DNA of 64,000 bases from JAFGLZ01 sp964390905 (GCA_964390905.1 CAYMLO010000004.1:1-64000); one strand, 5' to 3'. Counted from the stretch's first letter, positions 8,391 to 17,065 are shown. Numbers and translations: made by a program. The notes: generated by a model not told the origin, from the letters alone.

Positions 8391-9494
8391 GGAGACGTTG
8401 GTGAAGGTCCCTATCCGCGCCTCGATGTTGTCGTACGCGGCGTCGCCGGGGTAGCCGCCCTGGTAGTCAAGGTCAGAGAAGACCGAGAGCACCGTGACGC
8501 CTTCGGGACAATACCAGTCCAGTCCGGTGTCATAGCCCGGCTTGCTCCCGGACCACCAGGACTGCGAGAACTCTCTGTCCAGGAGATACTCCCCGTCCCA
8601 GTCGAACTTGCCGCCGTGCCACAGCGCGCCCTTCATGAACTTGCCGTTCGGGTCGCCCGGAGCGAAGTTCGGATCCTGCGTAAACTGGCAGAGCATCCAA
8701 ACGCCTGTTCGTTCCCAGCTGTTCATGTCCACGCGGTACCACTTCGGATCGTCGTAGTCATCCGGCGCGACCAACGTCGGGTCGTTCGCGTCCGGAAACT
8801 CGCTTCCGGGATCGCCGGCGTTCGGGTCCACCCAAATCCGCTCGAAGTTCCAGAACGGCGAGTAGTAGGGAGCCACCGTCGCCCGCGGGAAGTTGATGCC
8901 CTGCGTCTCGGCATGCCAGCAATGCGGGTGCACGTCCTTGACACCTATCCCCGCGTCAAGCTCGAGTGCGTACCCGATGCACGTCCAATACACGGGGTCG
9001 GTGTGGATGCACAGGAAGAACCGGCCTCTGTCGTCGTTGGGGTCGGCCGGGTAGTTGGTGTAGTAGCACCAGGCCAGAACATAGTGATCCGTCGTGTCAT
9101 CCCAGTAGCTGGGACTGGTGTTGGGATCGTTGTCGCCGGTATTGACCACAGCACCAATGAACCCCATCGTGACCGGCGGAAAGGAATACCCCACCACAGA
9201 CATTCGGAGCGCCTTGTCGGCAACGGCGTCGCTTCCGACACCGTATGCGTAGCTGGTGCCCATCAGCTTCAGGATCGTCCAGGTGGGGTTGTCGATGTCC
9301 CACACGTTGGGGTCGGTCCAGTAGATCGGATTTGTGTAGTACGGGTCGTTGGCGTCGTAGCCGTACCCGTTCGGATCCACCCGTTCGAAGACCCCGTCCC
9401 GAAAGTCGTCGTAGTAGTCTGCAGCCAGCCTGCCCGGCGTCAGCATGCATACCACCGCCAGTATCCCCAACGCAGTCAAGTGTCCCTTGCTCAT
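8010..9494 (-). CDS. Secreted LamG-like surface protein with InlB-like domain and Cys-TM-Arg C-terminal tail
   Basis: 494 residues. A strong ribosome binding site (GGAGGAGG) lies before the ATG. The signal peptide is about residues 1-25 (ends RLAA before DYYDDF). Residues ~26-365 start with YDDFRDG and are rich in Trp, Tyr, Asp and DPN. The layout resembles concanavalin/LamG-type jelly rolls (an inference without a profile match). Residues 369-465 are a divergent InlB-B-like domain with WIIFDPNHPGDSN. The protein ends with FKCGGG, a transmembrane helix and a HHVGRRG tail. The last module is shared with the proteins at 991-2628 and 41751-45566. It is probably tethered to the cell surface. The ligand is unknown. 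Confidence 0.65.
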   Translation of the reverse strand: MSKGHLTALGILAVVCMLTPGRLAADYYDDFRDGVFERVDPNGYGYDANDPYYTNPIYWTDPNVWDIDNPTWTILKLMGTSYAYGVGSDAVADKALRMSVVGYSFPPVTMGFIGAVVNTGDNDPNTSPSYWDDTTDHYVLAWCYYTNYPADPNDDRGRFFLCIHTDPVYWTCIGYALELDAGIGVKDVHPHCWHAETQGINFPRATVAPYYSPFWNFERIWVDPNAGDPGSEFPDANDPTLVAPDDYDDPKWYRVDMNSWERTGVWMLCQFTQDPNFAPGDPNGKFMKGALWHGGKFDWDGEYLLDREFSQSWWSGSKPGYDTGLDWYCPEGVTVLSVFSDLDYQGGYPGDAAYDNIEARIGTFTNVSRSLDLTVNNAHMGTVTIDPDLLDDPNHDPNSYDEQRRYTDGTEIVLVAEALSGKSFKEWIIFDPNHPGDSNYVSQDTNTVLYLTMDADWVIEAGFKCGGGVPPFIAATLLALALGVFVRHHVGRRG

Positions 9495-9533
9495 GGTTCC
9501 TCCTCCTTGTGAGGTGTGGTACGGACCTGCATC

Positions 9534-10409
9534 TCAGCTGATCCTGCTGGATCTTCCTGCCCCCACGTCGAGACCCCCGACGGGTCTTGATTCCACGGTT
9601 TTCCTGTCTGCAAAGGGCATGCCTCCCAGCGCGGTGGTCTGTGCGCCCTCAGGCGCCGACATCCGCGGCAGGGAAACATGATCTATCGAGCGTCCATCGA
9701 CCTCGGCCACCACCTCCGGCGTAAACAGCTCGGTGCTGATGCGCCGAAGGGTTTCGTTGTAATCCCACTCGGACGACAAAGGCCGCCAGCCGAAACCGTC
9801 CATCATCGCAACGAGAGACCCGAAAATGGCTCCCTCGGGATTCTCGAAGCCCAGCTGTCGCAGGGGGATGTCCGAACTCATGAAGCCCATTCCCCCCCAC
9901 TGTGCGGACCACAATCCAAAGAAGATTCCCTGATGGCCCATGCCGTCCGGAGGCACAAGGTCGCCGCACGCCACCGCATCTCGGACGATCCCCATGTCGC
10001 TGCAGACGCCTCGCGTCATCAACAGACGCAGCTCCTGCTGGCGCTCCCTCGACGTCTTGGCTCGACGAACGGCTGGCGACGTGACCAGCAGCTTGGCGAT
10101 CAACTGCCGCGGGTACAGGACGACGCTCACGGCGCCTACGGCCATCAGGCGCTCGCGCGGGCGCCCCCTGAACAGCAACGCCCGGTCTCGAAGCTTCTGC
10201 TGAAGCCGCTCGGTCTCGATGGCCAGCGCGAAGACGATTTCCTCTTTGCAGCTGAATCGCTTGTAGATGGCTGCCCGGGAACACCCCATCGCCTCGGCAA
10301 CCGCTTCGATGCTGAAGCCGCCGTACCCGTCGTCCAGGAGGACCTCGCGGGCAGCGTCGAGGATTTCCTGCTCGCGCGGTTTCTGTCGTCTACGGACACC
10401 GAGTGCCAT
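9534..10409 (-). CDS. TetR/AcrR family transcriptional regulator
   Basis: 291 residues. The start is placed at the ATG at 10409 because GGAGG lies 6 bases upstream; a longer frame to 10448 lacks a ribosome binding site. Residues ~10-55 form the TetR DNA-binding domain (ILDAAREVLLDDGYGGFSIEAV, then the recognition helix CSRAAIYKRF). The rest is the ligand-binding helical domain, longer than the usual ~200-residue family total by some 80 residues, mainly at the C-terminus. Neighbouring genes do not show what it controls. It has its own near-consensus promoter (10482-10509). The effector is unknown. Confidence 0.85.
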   Translation of the reverse strand: MALGVRRRQKPREQEILDAAREVLLDDGYGGFSIEAVAEAMGCSRAAIYKRFSCKEEIVFALAIETERLQQKLRDRALLFRGRPRERLMAVGAVSVVLYPRQLIAKLLVTSPAVRRAKTSRERQQELRLLMTRGVCSDMGIVRDAVACGDLVPPDGMGHQGIFFGLWSAQWGGMGFMSSDIPLRQLGFENPEGAIFGSLVAMMDGFGWRPLSSEWDYNETLRRISTELFTPEVVAEVDGRSIDHVSLPRMSAPEGAQTTALGGMPFADRKTVESRPVGGLDVGAGRSSRIS

Positions 10410-10824
10410 GAAGCCTCCAGGGACGCGCGATCTACGCCCGATCGGCAAACAAGCGAGTGAAATGCTCAGCTCTCACAAGGAAGTATAGCACGTCGTAACA
10501 TTTTGTCAAGAGCAGCAAGCCCAGATGCCGCCCTTCTGAGGCCACCCGATCTTGCCCGGCATGTGGCAGCAGGGAACCCGAAATGCGCACACACCCTCAC
10601 AGGGGAACGACTGTAAGGGACAGTAAACAGGTGATTTATGTGCAACGGGCGGTTCCATCGTTGGTTCCGGCTCCCATCCGTCGCCAGGCCCGGGACCCAC
10701 GAAGGCGCCAAGCGTAGGGGTAACATTATGTCCCGATCGATCACCCCGTGCCTCTTCTTCCTGGAACAGGCTTGGCACTTCGCATGGCGGGTCCCGGAAG
10801 AGATGGACCGTGCCCGGACGCTTG
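10410..10824. other. 415-base intergenic region with a promoter for the TetR gene
   Basis: The region nearest the TetR gene contains its promoter. The remaining ~310 bases, up to the stop codon of the large minus-strand gene, hold no credible gene, no obvious terminator with a T-run and no recognisable RNA motif. Confidence 0.5.
10482..10509 (-). promoter_or_regulatory. Sigma70-type promoter of the TetR-family gene
   Basis: On the minus strand TTGACA (10504-10509) and TATACT (10482-10487) are separated by 16 bases. This is one of the best consensus matches in the window. Transcription would start near 10475, giving a ~65-base leader. An imperfect palindrome around ACGACGT inside the spacer could be an autoregulatory operator, but this is weak. 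Confidence 0.65.
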
Positions 10825-13800
10825 TCAAGGACCTGTCCGGACCAGGCATCCCACGCCCTGCGGCCCGATCCTCGTACCGACAACGTCAACGGAGCCATCA
10901 CGCCGAACTGCCGGGGGACGGTCGTGCCACGCGTCATGCCATGTCCATCCGGACCTGTGCCGGACGCGGAGCACCTCCCCGCGGACCGTCCGATGGCGTG
11001 TGTTGTAGAGCGTCCAGAGTTCCTTTCGCTCGATCGGAAAATGGTTGGCCACCACACCCCCCGCCAGCGTCGGGACGAGCGGGCGCGGTCGGTCGGTGGC
11101 AAAGGCGTCGCGATGGCGGCGCAGGATGCTGTGGCACTTCCGGATCGTGGCCAGCGTCTCGGGCGCAAACCATTCGTCGGCCGGTCCCTCGAGCCACAAC
11201 CCCTCACCGTTGAAGAACGTCCACCGCACGCCCGTCGCCCAAGAGGCCGTCGGCTTGTCACAGATCAGAATCTCGAACGTTTTGAAGTCGGGCACGGCGA
11301 ACCGGAACAGGCTCAGCGGGATCGTCCCCCGCCGAGCATGACACTGATTCATCTCATACGTGAAGCTGCCATCCTGGACCTGGCTGGTCACGTCGCACGG
11401 CGACTCCTCGGTGTAGATGGCCACGCCGGGCTTGACGGCGTCGATGGCCTGCCGGATCGCCCGCGTCGTCTGCAGTTCGGTTCGCACGGGGTAGCTCGGC
11501 ACGGGATGGCCGTGCTTGGCGCTGTAGCAGTCCTTGTCCGTGCCCGTGAAGCCGTACTGGTCGATGTACATCCCGTCGACGTCGAGCTCGCGAACCTTGG
11601 CGGCGTACGTAGCGGCCTGCACGTCCCGCCAGGCCTCGACGCCGGCGCAAGCATAGATCTCGTGACTCTTGGGCCACCGCGCACCGCTGCCGTCGCCGCG
11701 ACGCAGTTGCCATTCGGCGCCGTGCTTTCTGCCCAGCTTGCCGCGCTCGTTGAGCAGGTAGCCCTCGATGTACAGACCGGTCGGGACGCCGGCCTTTCGC
11801 ACGCCGGCGATGGCGTCGTGCAGGTTCTTCTGGCCTCCCTTGATGAAGTCATACGGGCTGTAGTCGCCGATCCGGCCGTAGATCCGTCCGTGCGGGCCGC
11901 AGTTGCCCCAATCGAACAGGTGCAGGTAGTCGATGCCGCCGAACTCCTCGCGGGCCTCGGCCACGGCTCGCGGCAGATCGATCCGGCCGGTCTTGGCGTC
12001 GTACAACGGATCGAGCCAGTGCAGGAAACGCTGGCGGAAGTTGAAGACCTCGCGGAACCAAGGCTTTCGGGGCGACGCAGGCCGGTACCAGGTCTTGAGC
12101 CATCGACGATAGTCGTCTAACGCGGTGTGCCAGTCGCCGTCGCCGACCGCGATCAGTGTGTCGACCAGTGGCCGCGTCATGCCCGGTGCGATCGATCGTT
12201 CCGGATAGCTGACCGCCATGAACATGCCCTTGGTGTCCTTGCGGAGCACGTAGCTGCGCTCGATACACGTCGTGTCCTCGGTTCGCAGGAAGAGTCCTTG
12301 CCCGGCCGGCGGATTCACCGTCGCCATGAACTGCACGCCGAACATTCCCCCGTAGCGCATCCGAAGTGAGGTGTCTTCACGCCCGATGACGGCGGCGCGA
12401 CAGGGGAACACGTACGCGTTGTCGGCGAGGTCGTCCCCCAGCACGTACGGGCCGATTCGCGGATACTCCAGACCGACGCGGTACGCCCGCTTCCCACGGT
12501 TGATCAGCTGGCCGCCGAAACGCAGCGCCCCGTGGTCGGTGAACCGCAGGCCGATTTGTACTTGTAGCCCCGGACACGCCAGAACGTCATACACGACCGT
12601 CTTCGGACCGGGCCCGCCCAACGTTGTCTGCTTGGTGACACGGCGGTATTGATCCTGCCCGACCCGCCGACCGCCCACCGTCATTACCAGCAACGGCTCG
12701 GCCCGATCGGTCGGAATGATGTCTCGCCGGGCGACCTTGTCGGCCAGATGTCGAACGCATGCCGGCGACCGGCCGGACCGGGTGCCCACCACGATCCGCA
12801 GCAGGTTGTTGAACATCGTGACCTGGCCGCCCTTACCGACCATCCCCGCGATCTTCCCGGGAGCGGGCGGCTTGTCCCAACGCTTGACGGGCGTTGGCGG
12901 GCGGCGCTCGTCGAACTGGGCGAACAGCGTCCCGCCGTCGGTGCGACACGTAACGGCCGCCACGGCGAACCCGCCGCGCTCGGTGACGTCGTGCACGGTG
13001 ACCGACTGGAGCGTCTTGGCCTCGTCGGCGAATGCACACAGCACCTGCGGCCCGGCGGGGATCTCGAACCGGCCTGTCGAGACGTTTCCCGGCAGGCACT
13101 CCTCGACCGTACCGTCCCCGTAGGTTAGCTGTAGGCGAAACCGGTCGACGTCATCGATGCGGCGGAACGCCCCGGCGCCGTACACCGGATCCTCCCGCCC
13201 GCGAAGCACGGCCAGCATCAGCACGAAGACCTGGCTCGTGCGGCGGCCGATCGGGAGGGCCAATTGCGTCTTGGCCGCCAGTCCCGTCGCGGCCAGCGCC
13301 GATGCCCCCGGCTGCAGCCGGAACGGCACGCCGTTCGCCGTGATGGCCGCTGACGTCGGCCAGTCGGTCAGCCCCAACGCCTGCAGCACGGGCCCCAACG
13401 TCTGATTGCAGACCTCGGACAGGCCAATTGGTGTGAACCCGTCGAACGTCGCGCCCGGCTGGTATGCAATCAGGTCCGCCAGCGGCGTCAGCGGCCGCGT
13501 CGCCACAAATCGGATACGGTCCACCTGCAGCTCGGCCGGCGCGCCGTCGGCCTGGACCTGAACGGCGATCCCGTAGGCCTTGGGAATCCGAGCCGCCGCG
13601 TGGCGCAACGGTGCGACCACCGTCCGCCAGTGGCCGTCGGCCTGCAGGTCGGTCCCGCAGATCACCTCCTCGTAGGCCGATCCGTTGCGCGTCTCACCCA
13701 GGAAGCACAACGCGTAGTCGTGATAGGGTCGAAGCCGGGTGGCGCGGTACCGCATCGCCACGTATCGATGTCCGCTCAGGTCAAGCTGGCGCTCGAGCCG

Positions 13801-14547
13801 CCAGTGCCACTTCATGCCCCGGCCCGGTTCGTCGACACGGAAGACCGTCGGGCCCTTCGCCGCCGGACGCGACACCGCGTGCTTGCCCGCCGGATTGGCC
13901 AACCACGACGTTTGCGGCTCCCAGCTTGCGGCGGACAGGTCGACCGACGTGTCGACCTTCGTGGCGCCGCCTGGACCCGTCCGCAGCAGCGACGCGCCGG
14001 GCGGCGGCGACTCTGCGAAACCCAACGCGTCGACCCATAGCCTGGCCTTGCCAGTCGGGCCCGCCTGAACCTGAACGGCCACCGCGCTGCCCGTCCGGCC
14101 CCGCGCGATCCGTTCCACGTCCACCGCCACCGTTCGCCACTGGCCGTCCGCGACCGCATCGCGCAAGCGGATCGGCCGGCACTCCGGCGTGGGGATGCCG
14201 TCGTCGACGTAGACCAGGTAGTCGTCACCTTCGGTCTTCAGCCCCTCCGCGCGATAGCGCAGAAACAGATAGGGAGCATCGCTCAACGTCACGTGACGGA
14301 TCGATCGCGACCATTTCATCCCCGTGCCTGGCGCGTCGACCCGGAAGCACGCGGCCTTCCCATCGCCTGTCACGGTTGCGCCCGCGTCGGGATTGCCCAG
14401 CCAATCGCGCCTGGCCTGCCAGGCCGACACGTCCGCGAAACCATCCGACCACGCCGACAGCTCCGCTGTGGTGATGACGTCGGCGCGCGCAGCCGCGCAC
14501 AGCGCCGCCACCGTCGTCAGTCCACCCGCGACGGCAGTTCGATACAT
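10825..14547 (-). CDS. Very large secreted DUF6259-like glycosidase with duplicated N-terminal binding modules
   Basis: 1240 residues. AGGAG precedes the ATG, and a signal peptide ends near residue 22 (AAARA before DVITT). Two homologous ~160-residue beta-sandwich-like modules lie in tandem: FRVDAPGTGMKW with YLFLRYRAEGL, then FRVDEPGRGMKW with YVAMRYRATRL. Both end in a VQVQA-type strand. After an irregular middle region, residues ~870-1200 look like a TIM barrel. It contains GIDYLHLFDWG, GLYIEGYLL, VDGMYIDQYGF (candidate catalytic Asp) and IYTEESP (candidate Glu). This order matches DUF6259-type putative glycoside hydrolases; the substrate is unknown. The binding modules and export suggest extracellular polysaccharide breakdown. 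Confidence 0.65.
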   Translation of the reverse strand: MYRTAVAGGLTTVAALCAAARADVITTAELSAWSDGFADVSAWQARRDWLGNPDAGATVTGDGKAACFRVDAPGTGMKWSRSIRHVTLSDAPYLFLRYRAEGLKTEGDDYLVYVDDGIPTPECRPIRLRDAVADGQWRTVAVDVERIARGRTGSAVAVQVQAGPTGKARLWVDALGFAESPPPGASLLRTGPGGATKVDTSVDLSAASWEPQTSWLANPAGKHAVSRPAAKGPTVFRVDEPGRGMKWHWRLERQLDLSGHRYVAMRYRATRLRPYHDYALCFLGETRNGSAYEEVICGTDLQADGHWRTVVAPLRHAAARIPKAYGIAVQVQADGAPAELQVDRIRFVATRPLTPLADLIAYQPGATFDGFTPIGLSEVCNQTLGPVLQALGLTDWPTSAAITANGVPFRLQPGASALAATGLAAKTQLALPIGRRTSQVFVLMLAVLRGREDPVYGAGAFRRIDDVDRFRLQLTYGDGTVEECLPGNVSTGRFEIPAGPQVLCAFADEAKTLQSVTVHDVTERGGFAVAAVTCRTDGGTLFAQFDERRPPTPVKRWDKPPAPGKIAGMVGKGGQVTMFNNLLRIVVGTRSGRSPACVRHLADKVARRDIIPTDRAEPLLVMTVGGRRVGQDQYRRVTKQTTLGGPGPKTVVYDVLACPGLQVQIGLRFTDHGALRFGGQLINRGKRAYRVGLEYPRIGPYVLGDDLADNAYVFPCRAAVIGREDTSLRMRYGGMFGVQFMATVNPPAGQGLFLRTEDTTCIERSYVLRKDTKGMFMAVSYPERSIAPGMTRPLVDTLIAVGDGDWHTALDDYRRWLKTWYRPASPRKPWFREVFNFRQRFLHWLDPLYDAKTGRIDLPRAVAEAREEFGGIDYLHLFDWGNCGPHGRIYGRIGDYSPYDFIKGGQKNLHDAIAGVRKAGVPTGLYIEGYLLNERGKLGRKHGAEWQLRRGDGSGARWPKSHEIYACAGVEAWRDVQAATYAAKVRELDVDGMYIDQYGFTGTDKDCYSAKHGHPVPSYPVRTELQTTRAIRQAIDAVKPGVAIYTEESPCDVTSQVQDGSFTYEMNQCHARRGTIPLSLFRFAVPDFKTFEILICDKPTASWATGVRWTFFNGEGLWLEGPADEWFAPETLATIRKCHSILRRHRDAFATDRPRPLVPTLAGGVVANHFPIERKELWTLYNTRHRTVRGEVLRVRHRSGWTWHDAWHDRPPAVRRDGSVDVVGTRIGPQGVGCLVRTGP

Positions 14548-14612
14548 CGGCTCGCTCCTGATTCGAGTTGGACGACAGCGACGCTACGAGAACGGCGCGA
14601 AGACCGACGGGC

Positions 14613-15494
14613 TTACGGCAGGTGTCGCACGTTGGCCGGACGTCGGGGCACCAGCCGGTGGAACTTCTCCGCCGAATAGCCGATCGCCACCGTGCTGTAG
14701 ACCTGATGATCGGCCGGGACCTCCGCCACCTCGCGGACGGCCCGGAGCCGCCCTGCCGCCGCGGTGACGTAGCCGATCAAACACGTGCCGAGCCCCAGCG
14801 TCTCGGCCGTCAGGATCAGATGATAGGCCGCGTAGCTGCAGTCTTCGTGCATCGTCGACGACGGTTCGCCGTGCACGACCACGACGACGGGCGCCCCATG
14901 GCAGTAGGTCGGCTTGCCCGCCTCGACGTCGGCCGCGTCCCGCTGCATATCGGGCAGGCCCCAGAGCAGCTCCTCGAGCGTTTTGGCCCCCGCGACCCGA
15001 CGGACCAGGAAGCGTCCGACGGGACTCTTCACGCGGCGGATGAGCTGGCGGTAGAACGCAGCCGTGGCGATTTCCAGTTGTCCGATGCGCTCGCCGGTCA
15101 GAACGGTGTGATGTACGGCCTGGCGGTTCTTGCCCGTCGGCGCATATCGGGCGACGTCGAACAGTCGGTTGAGCTTCTGGGGTTCGACGGGCGCGGACTT
15201 GAACCGCCGGATGCTCCGCCGGCGGCGGAGGAACCGCTCCAGCTGCCCATCGGTGAGGGTGAACTCGTCGATGGCCGACGCTGCGTCGGCCGGGATGGAC
15301 GAGTGCTGCAGTGCGCCCGTCTCGCACACCGCCACGCAATGCCCGCACTCGATGCATAGCGACAGGTCCGCCACGGGGCGAACGTCCTCGCCCTCCTGCG
15401 CGATCAGCTTTCGGGGACACGTGATGACGCAACGACCGCAGCCGGTGCATTCATCGGCCGCGATCTCAATCCGAATACCTGTGCTTGCTGACAC
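14613..15494 (-). CDS. Ferredoxin-nitroreductase fusion (two 4Fe-4S motifs plus FMN nitroreductase domain)
   Basis: 293 residues. The start is a GTG at 15494 with GGAG upstream, just before the ferredoxin domain; longer in-frame starts would overlap ilvC and give low-quality sequence. Residues ~8-62 contain two 4Fe-4S motifs (CTGCGRCVITCP and CIECGHCVAVCE). Residues ~75-290 are a nitroreductase domain: RRRRSIRRFK, then PTGKNRQAVHHTVL for FMN binding, and GLGTCLIGYV. Such fusions are FMN enzymes that accept electrons from the ferredoxin part. The acceptor is not known. It follows ilvC by 148 bases, with a strong hairpin between them, so it may be separately expressed. Confidence 0.85.
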   Translation of the reverse strand: MSASTGIRIEIAADECTGCGRCVITCPRKLIAQEGEDVRPVADLSLCIECGHCVAVCETGALQHSSIPADAASAIDEFTLTDGQLERFLRRRRSIRRFKSAPVEPQKLNRLFDVARYAPTGKNRQAVHHTVLTGERIGQLEIATAAFYRQLIRRVKSPVGRFLVRRVAGAKTLEELLWGLPDMQRDAADVEAGKPTYCHGAPVVVVVHGEPSSTMHEDCSYAAYHLILTAETLGLGTCLIGYVTAAAGRLRAVREVAEVPADHQVYSTVAIGYSAEKFHRLVPRRPANVRHLP

Positions 15495-15546
15495 GTCCGT
15501 GCTCCAGTCAGGTAAGGTCTGCGACGAGGGCCCGCCCCAACGAACA

Positions 15547-15581
15547 GGTGGCACGGCCAGGCTGCAGATGACCGTGCCACC
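15547..15581 (-). repeat. Perfect 10-bp hairpin between ilvC and the nitroreductase gene
   Basis: GGTGGCACGG at 15547-15556 pairs perfectly with CCGTGCCACC at 15572-15581 across a 15-base loop. On the minus strand it lies ~60 bases after the ilvC stop codon. There is no T-run behind it, so it is not a textbook intrinsic terminator. It could slow readthrough, stabilise the ilvC transcript end, or be one copy of a dispersed hairpin repeat. Confidence 0.45.
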
Positions 15582-15642
15582 CTCGTCGTGATCGGATGGT
15601 CCGCCGCGGCGAGTGGAACAGACGCCCCACCTGCGGACAGGC

Positions 15643-16752
15643 TTACTTCTTGCCGGCCTTCTTGGACTTTTTCTTCCTGGCCGCCGCCTTCTTGATCTTG
15701 GCCCAGTTCTGCGGGCGGAGCGACCGGACCGTCGCACCGGCCCGCCACATCTCCGACTCGCGGATCGCCTTCAGCTCGGTCGCCAGTTTCTTGCGGTAGT
15801 TGGACACGCCCTTGCTGGCCTTCAGGACGATCTCGGTCTCCTTGCCGCTCTTGACCCGCCCATACAGCTCCCTGAAAAGCGGCGCAACCGCCTTGCGAAA
15901 CCTTGGCGCCCAATCCAGAGCACCCCGCTGCGCCGTCGGGCTGCAGTTGGCGAACATCCAGTCCATCCCGTTCTCGTCGACCAGACGGATGAGGCTTTGC
16001 GTCAGCTCTTCGACCGTCTCGTTGAAGGCCTCGCTTGGGCTGTGGCCGCGGCGGCGAAGCTCGGTGTACTGAGCCTCGAGCACGCCAGCCAGGCAGCCCA
16101 TCAAGACCCCGCGCTCGCCGGTCAGGTCGCTGTAGACCTCCTGCTCGAACGTCGTGGGAAACAGGAAGCCCGATCCGATGGCGATCCCCAATGCCAACGT
16201 CCGCTCCCCGGCCCGGCCGGTCGCGTCCCGATGGACGGCGTAGCTGGAGTTGATGCCGCTGCCGGCCAGGAAGTTCCGCCGCACGCTCGTCCCCGATCCC
16301 TTCGGGGCGACCATGATGACATCGACGTTCTTGGGCGGAACCACGCCGGTCTGCTTGCGGTACACGATCGAGAACCCGTGCGAGAAGTACATCGCGTCGC
16401 CGGCGTTCAGCAGGGGCTTGATCTTCGGCCAGATGGCCACCTGACCCGCGTCGGAGACCAGGAACTGGACGATCGTGCCCCGCTCCGCCGCCTCCTCCAG
16501 CGAGAACAGCGTCTTGCCCGGCACCCACCCATCGGCGAGGGCCTTGTCCCAGTACTCCTTCTCCTGGGGTCGCTGGCCGATGATGACCTTGACCCCGTTG
16601 TCGCGCATGTTGAGCGCCTGGGCCGGCCCCTGCACGCCGTACCCCAGCACCGCCACCGTCTCCCCCCTCAGCACCCGCCGCGCCTTGCTCAGCGGGAACT
16701 CGTCCCGGGTGACCACGCTCTCTCTCACACCACCGAAATTCAGTTTCGCCAT
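15643..16752 (-). CDS. ilvC: Ketol-acid reductoisomerase with Lys-rich C-terminal tail
   Basis: 369 residues. It converts 2-acetolactate (or 2-aceto-2-hydroxybutyrate) to the dihydroxy acid with NADPH and Mg2+, in cytosolic valine, leucine and isoleucine synthesis. The Rossmann motif GYGVQGPAQALN, the FSHGFSIVY segment and APKGSGTSVR are present. The knotted C-terminal domain has the metal-binding acidic pattern (LTGERGVLMGCLAG; EAFNETVEELT; MFANCSPTAQRGALDW). The start is the ATG at 16752 (MAKLNFGG), with AGGAG 11 bases upstream. After the usual end, the protein continues into a tail with KKAAARKKKSKKAGKK, which is uncommon in this family. A good promoter lies at 16801-16829. No other branched-chain genes are adjacent. 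Confidence 0.95.
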   Translation of the reverse strand: MAKLNFGGVRESVVTRDEFPLSKARRVLRGETVAVLGYGVQGPAQALNMRDNGVKVIIGQRPQEKEYWDKALADGWVPGKTLFSLEEAAERGTIVQFLVSDAGQVAIWPKIKPLLNAGDAMYFSHGFSIVYRKQTGVVPPKNVDVIMVAPKGSGTSVRRNFLAGSGINSSYAVHRDATGRAGERTLALGIAIGSGFLFPTTFEQEVYSDLTGERGVLMGCLAGVLEAQYTELRRRGHSPSEAFNETVEELTQSLIRLVDENGMDWMFANCSPTAQRGALDWAPRFRKAVAPLFRELYGRVKSGKETEIVLKASKGVSNYRKKLATELKAIRESEMWRAGATVRSLRPQNWAKIKKAAARKKKSKKAGKK

Positions 16753-16800
16753 CGCTAACGATCTCCTACCGCTTGATGCGTAACGCAAAAGACAGAGCGT

Positions 16801-16829
16801 ATTGTGCCCGTCATCGTGGCGGTTTTCAA
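16801..16829 (-). promoter_or_regulatory. Sigma70-type promoter of ilvC
   Basis: On the minus strand TTGAAA (16824-16829) and CACAAT (16801-16806) with a 17-base spacer. Transcription would start near 16794, about 42 bases before the ATG. The short leader leaves no room for a classical branched-chain attenuator peptide. Confidence 0.5.
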
Positions 16830-16879
16830 CCACCGCGCGGCCAGTGCAGCCATTTGCCGTCGCCCAACACGAACATGCT

Positions 16880-16939
16880 CGAGCCGCGGGATTCATCCCG
16901 CGCGGGCCGGTTGCCGCGCGGGATGAATCCCGCGGCTCG
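16880..16939. repeat. Perfect 26-bp inverted repeat with self-complementary arms
   Basis: The left arm (16880-16905) and right arm (16914-16939) are exact reverse complements around an 8-base centre. Each arm also contains its own palindrome, CGCGGGAT-TC-ATCCCGCG. The element can therefore fold as one long hairpin or as two short ones. Weaker pairing continues outward (CGAACA on the left with TGTTCG on the right). It resembles REP/REPIN-type intergenic elements. No transposase is nearby, and no second copy was seen in the window. Confidence 0.75.
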
Positions 16940-16981
16940 GGCAACCGTGTTCGGAGCCGAGGACACGCTGCGATCTGCGAC

Positions 16982-17011
16982 TTGCCAGGGCCCGCCCGGA
17001 GCGGATATGCT
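16982..17011 (+). promoter_or_regulatory. Sigma70-type promoter of the SurA/PpiD-like gene
   Basis: TTGCCA (16982-16987) and TATGCT (17006-17011) with an 18-base spacer. Transcription would start near 17018, about 48 bases before the ATG at 17066. Confidence 0.5.
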
Positions 17012-17065
17012 GTTGGATTCGGATAGCGCAAGAGACGCCCCGACACCTGGTTGGAGTTGCACCTG

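Larger units (their letters stand above)
16753..17065. other. Divergent intergenic region: ilvC and SurA-like promoters plus a large palindrome
   Basis: 313 bases between divergently transcribed genes. In order it contains the ilvC promoter (16801-16829, minus strand), a perfect 26-bp palindrome with 8-base centre (16880-16939) and the promoter of the plus-strand gene (16982-17011). No gene is evident. Confidence 0.6.

Noticed and set aside
10810..12120. Plus-strand frame opposite the large glycosidase
   Set aside because: No ribosome binding site or motif; the opposite strand has a coherent TIM-barrel sequence.
15495..15737. Extended N-terminus for the ferredoxin-nitroreductase
   Set aside because: The extension overlaps ilvC, is Arg-rich without structure, and the GTG at 15494 has a ribosome binding site and fits the domain start.
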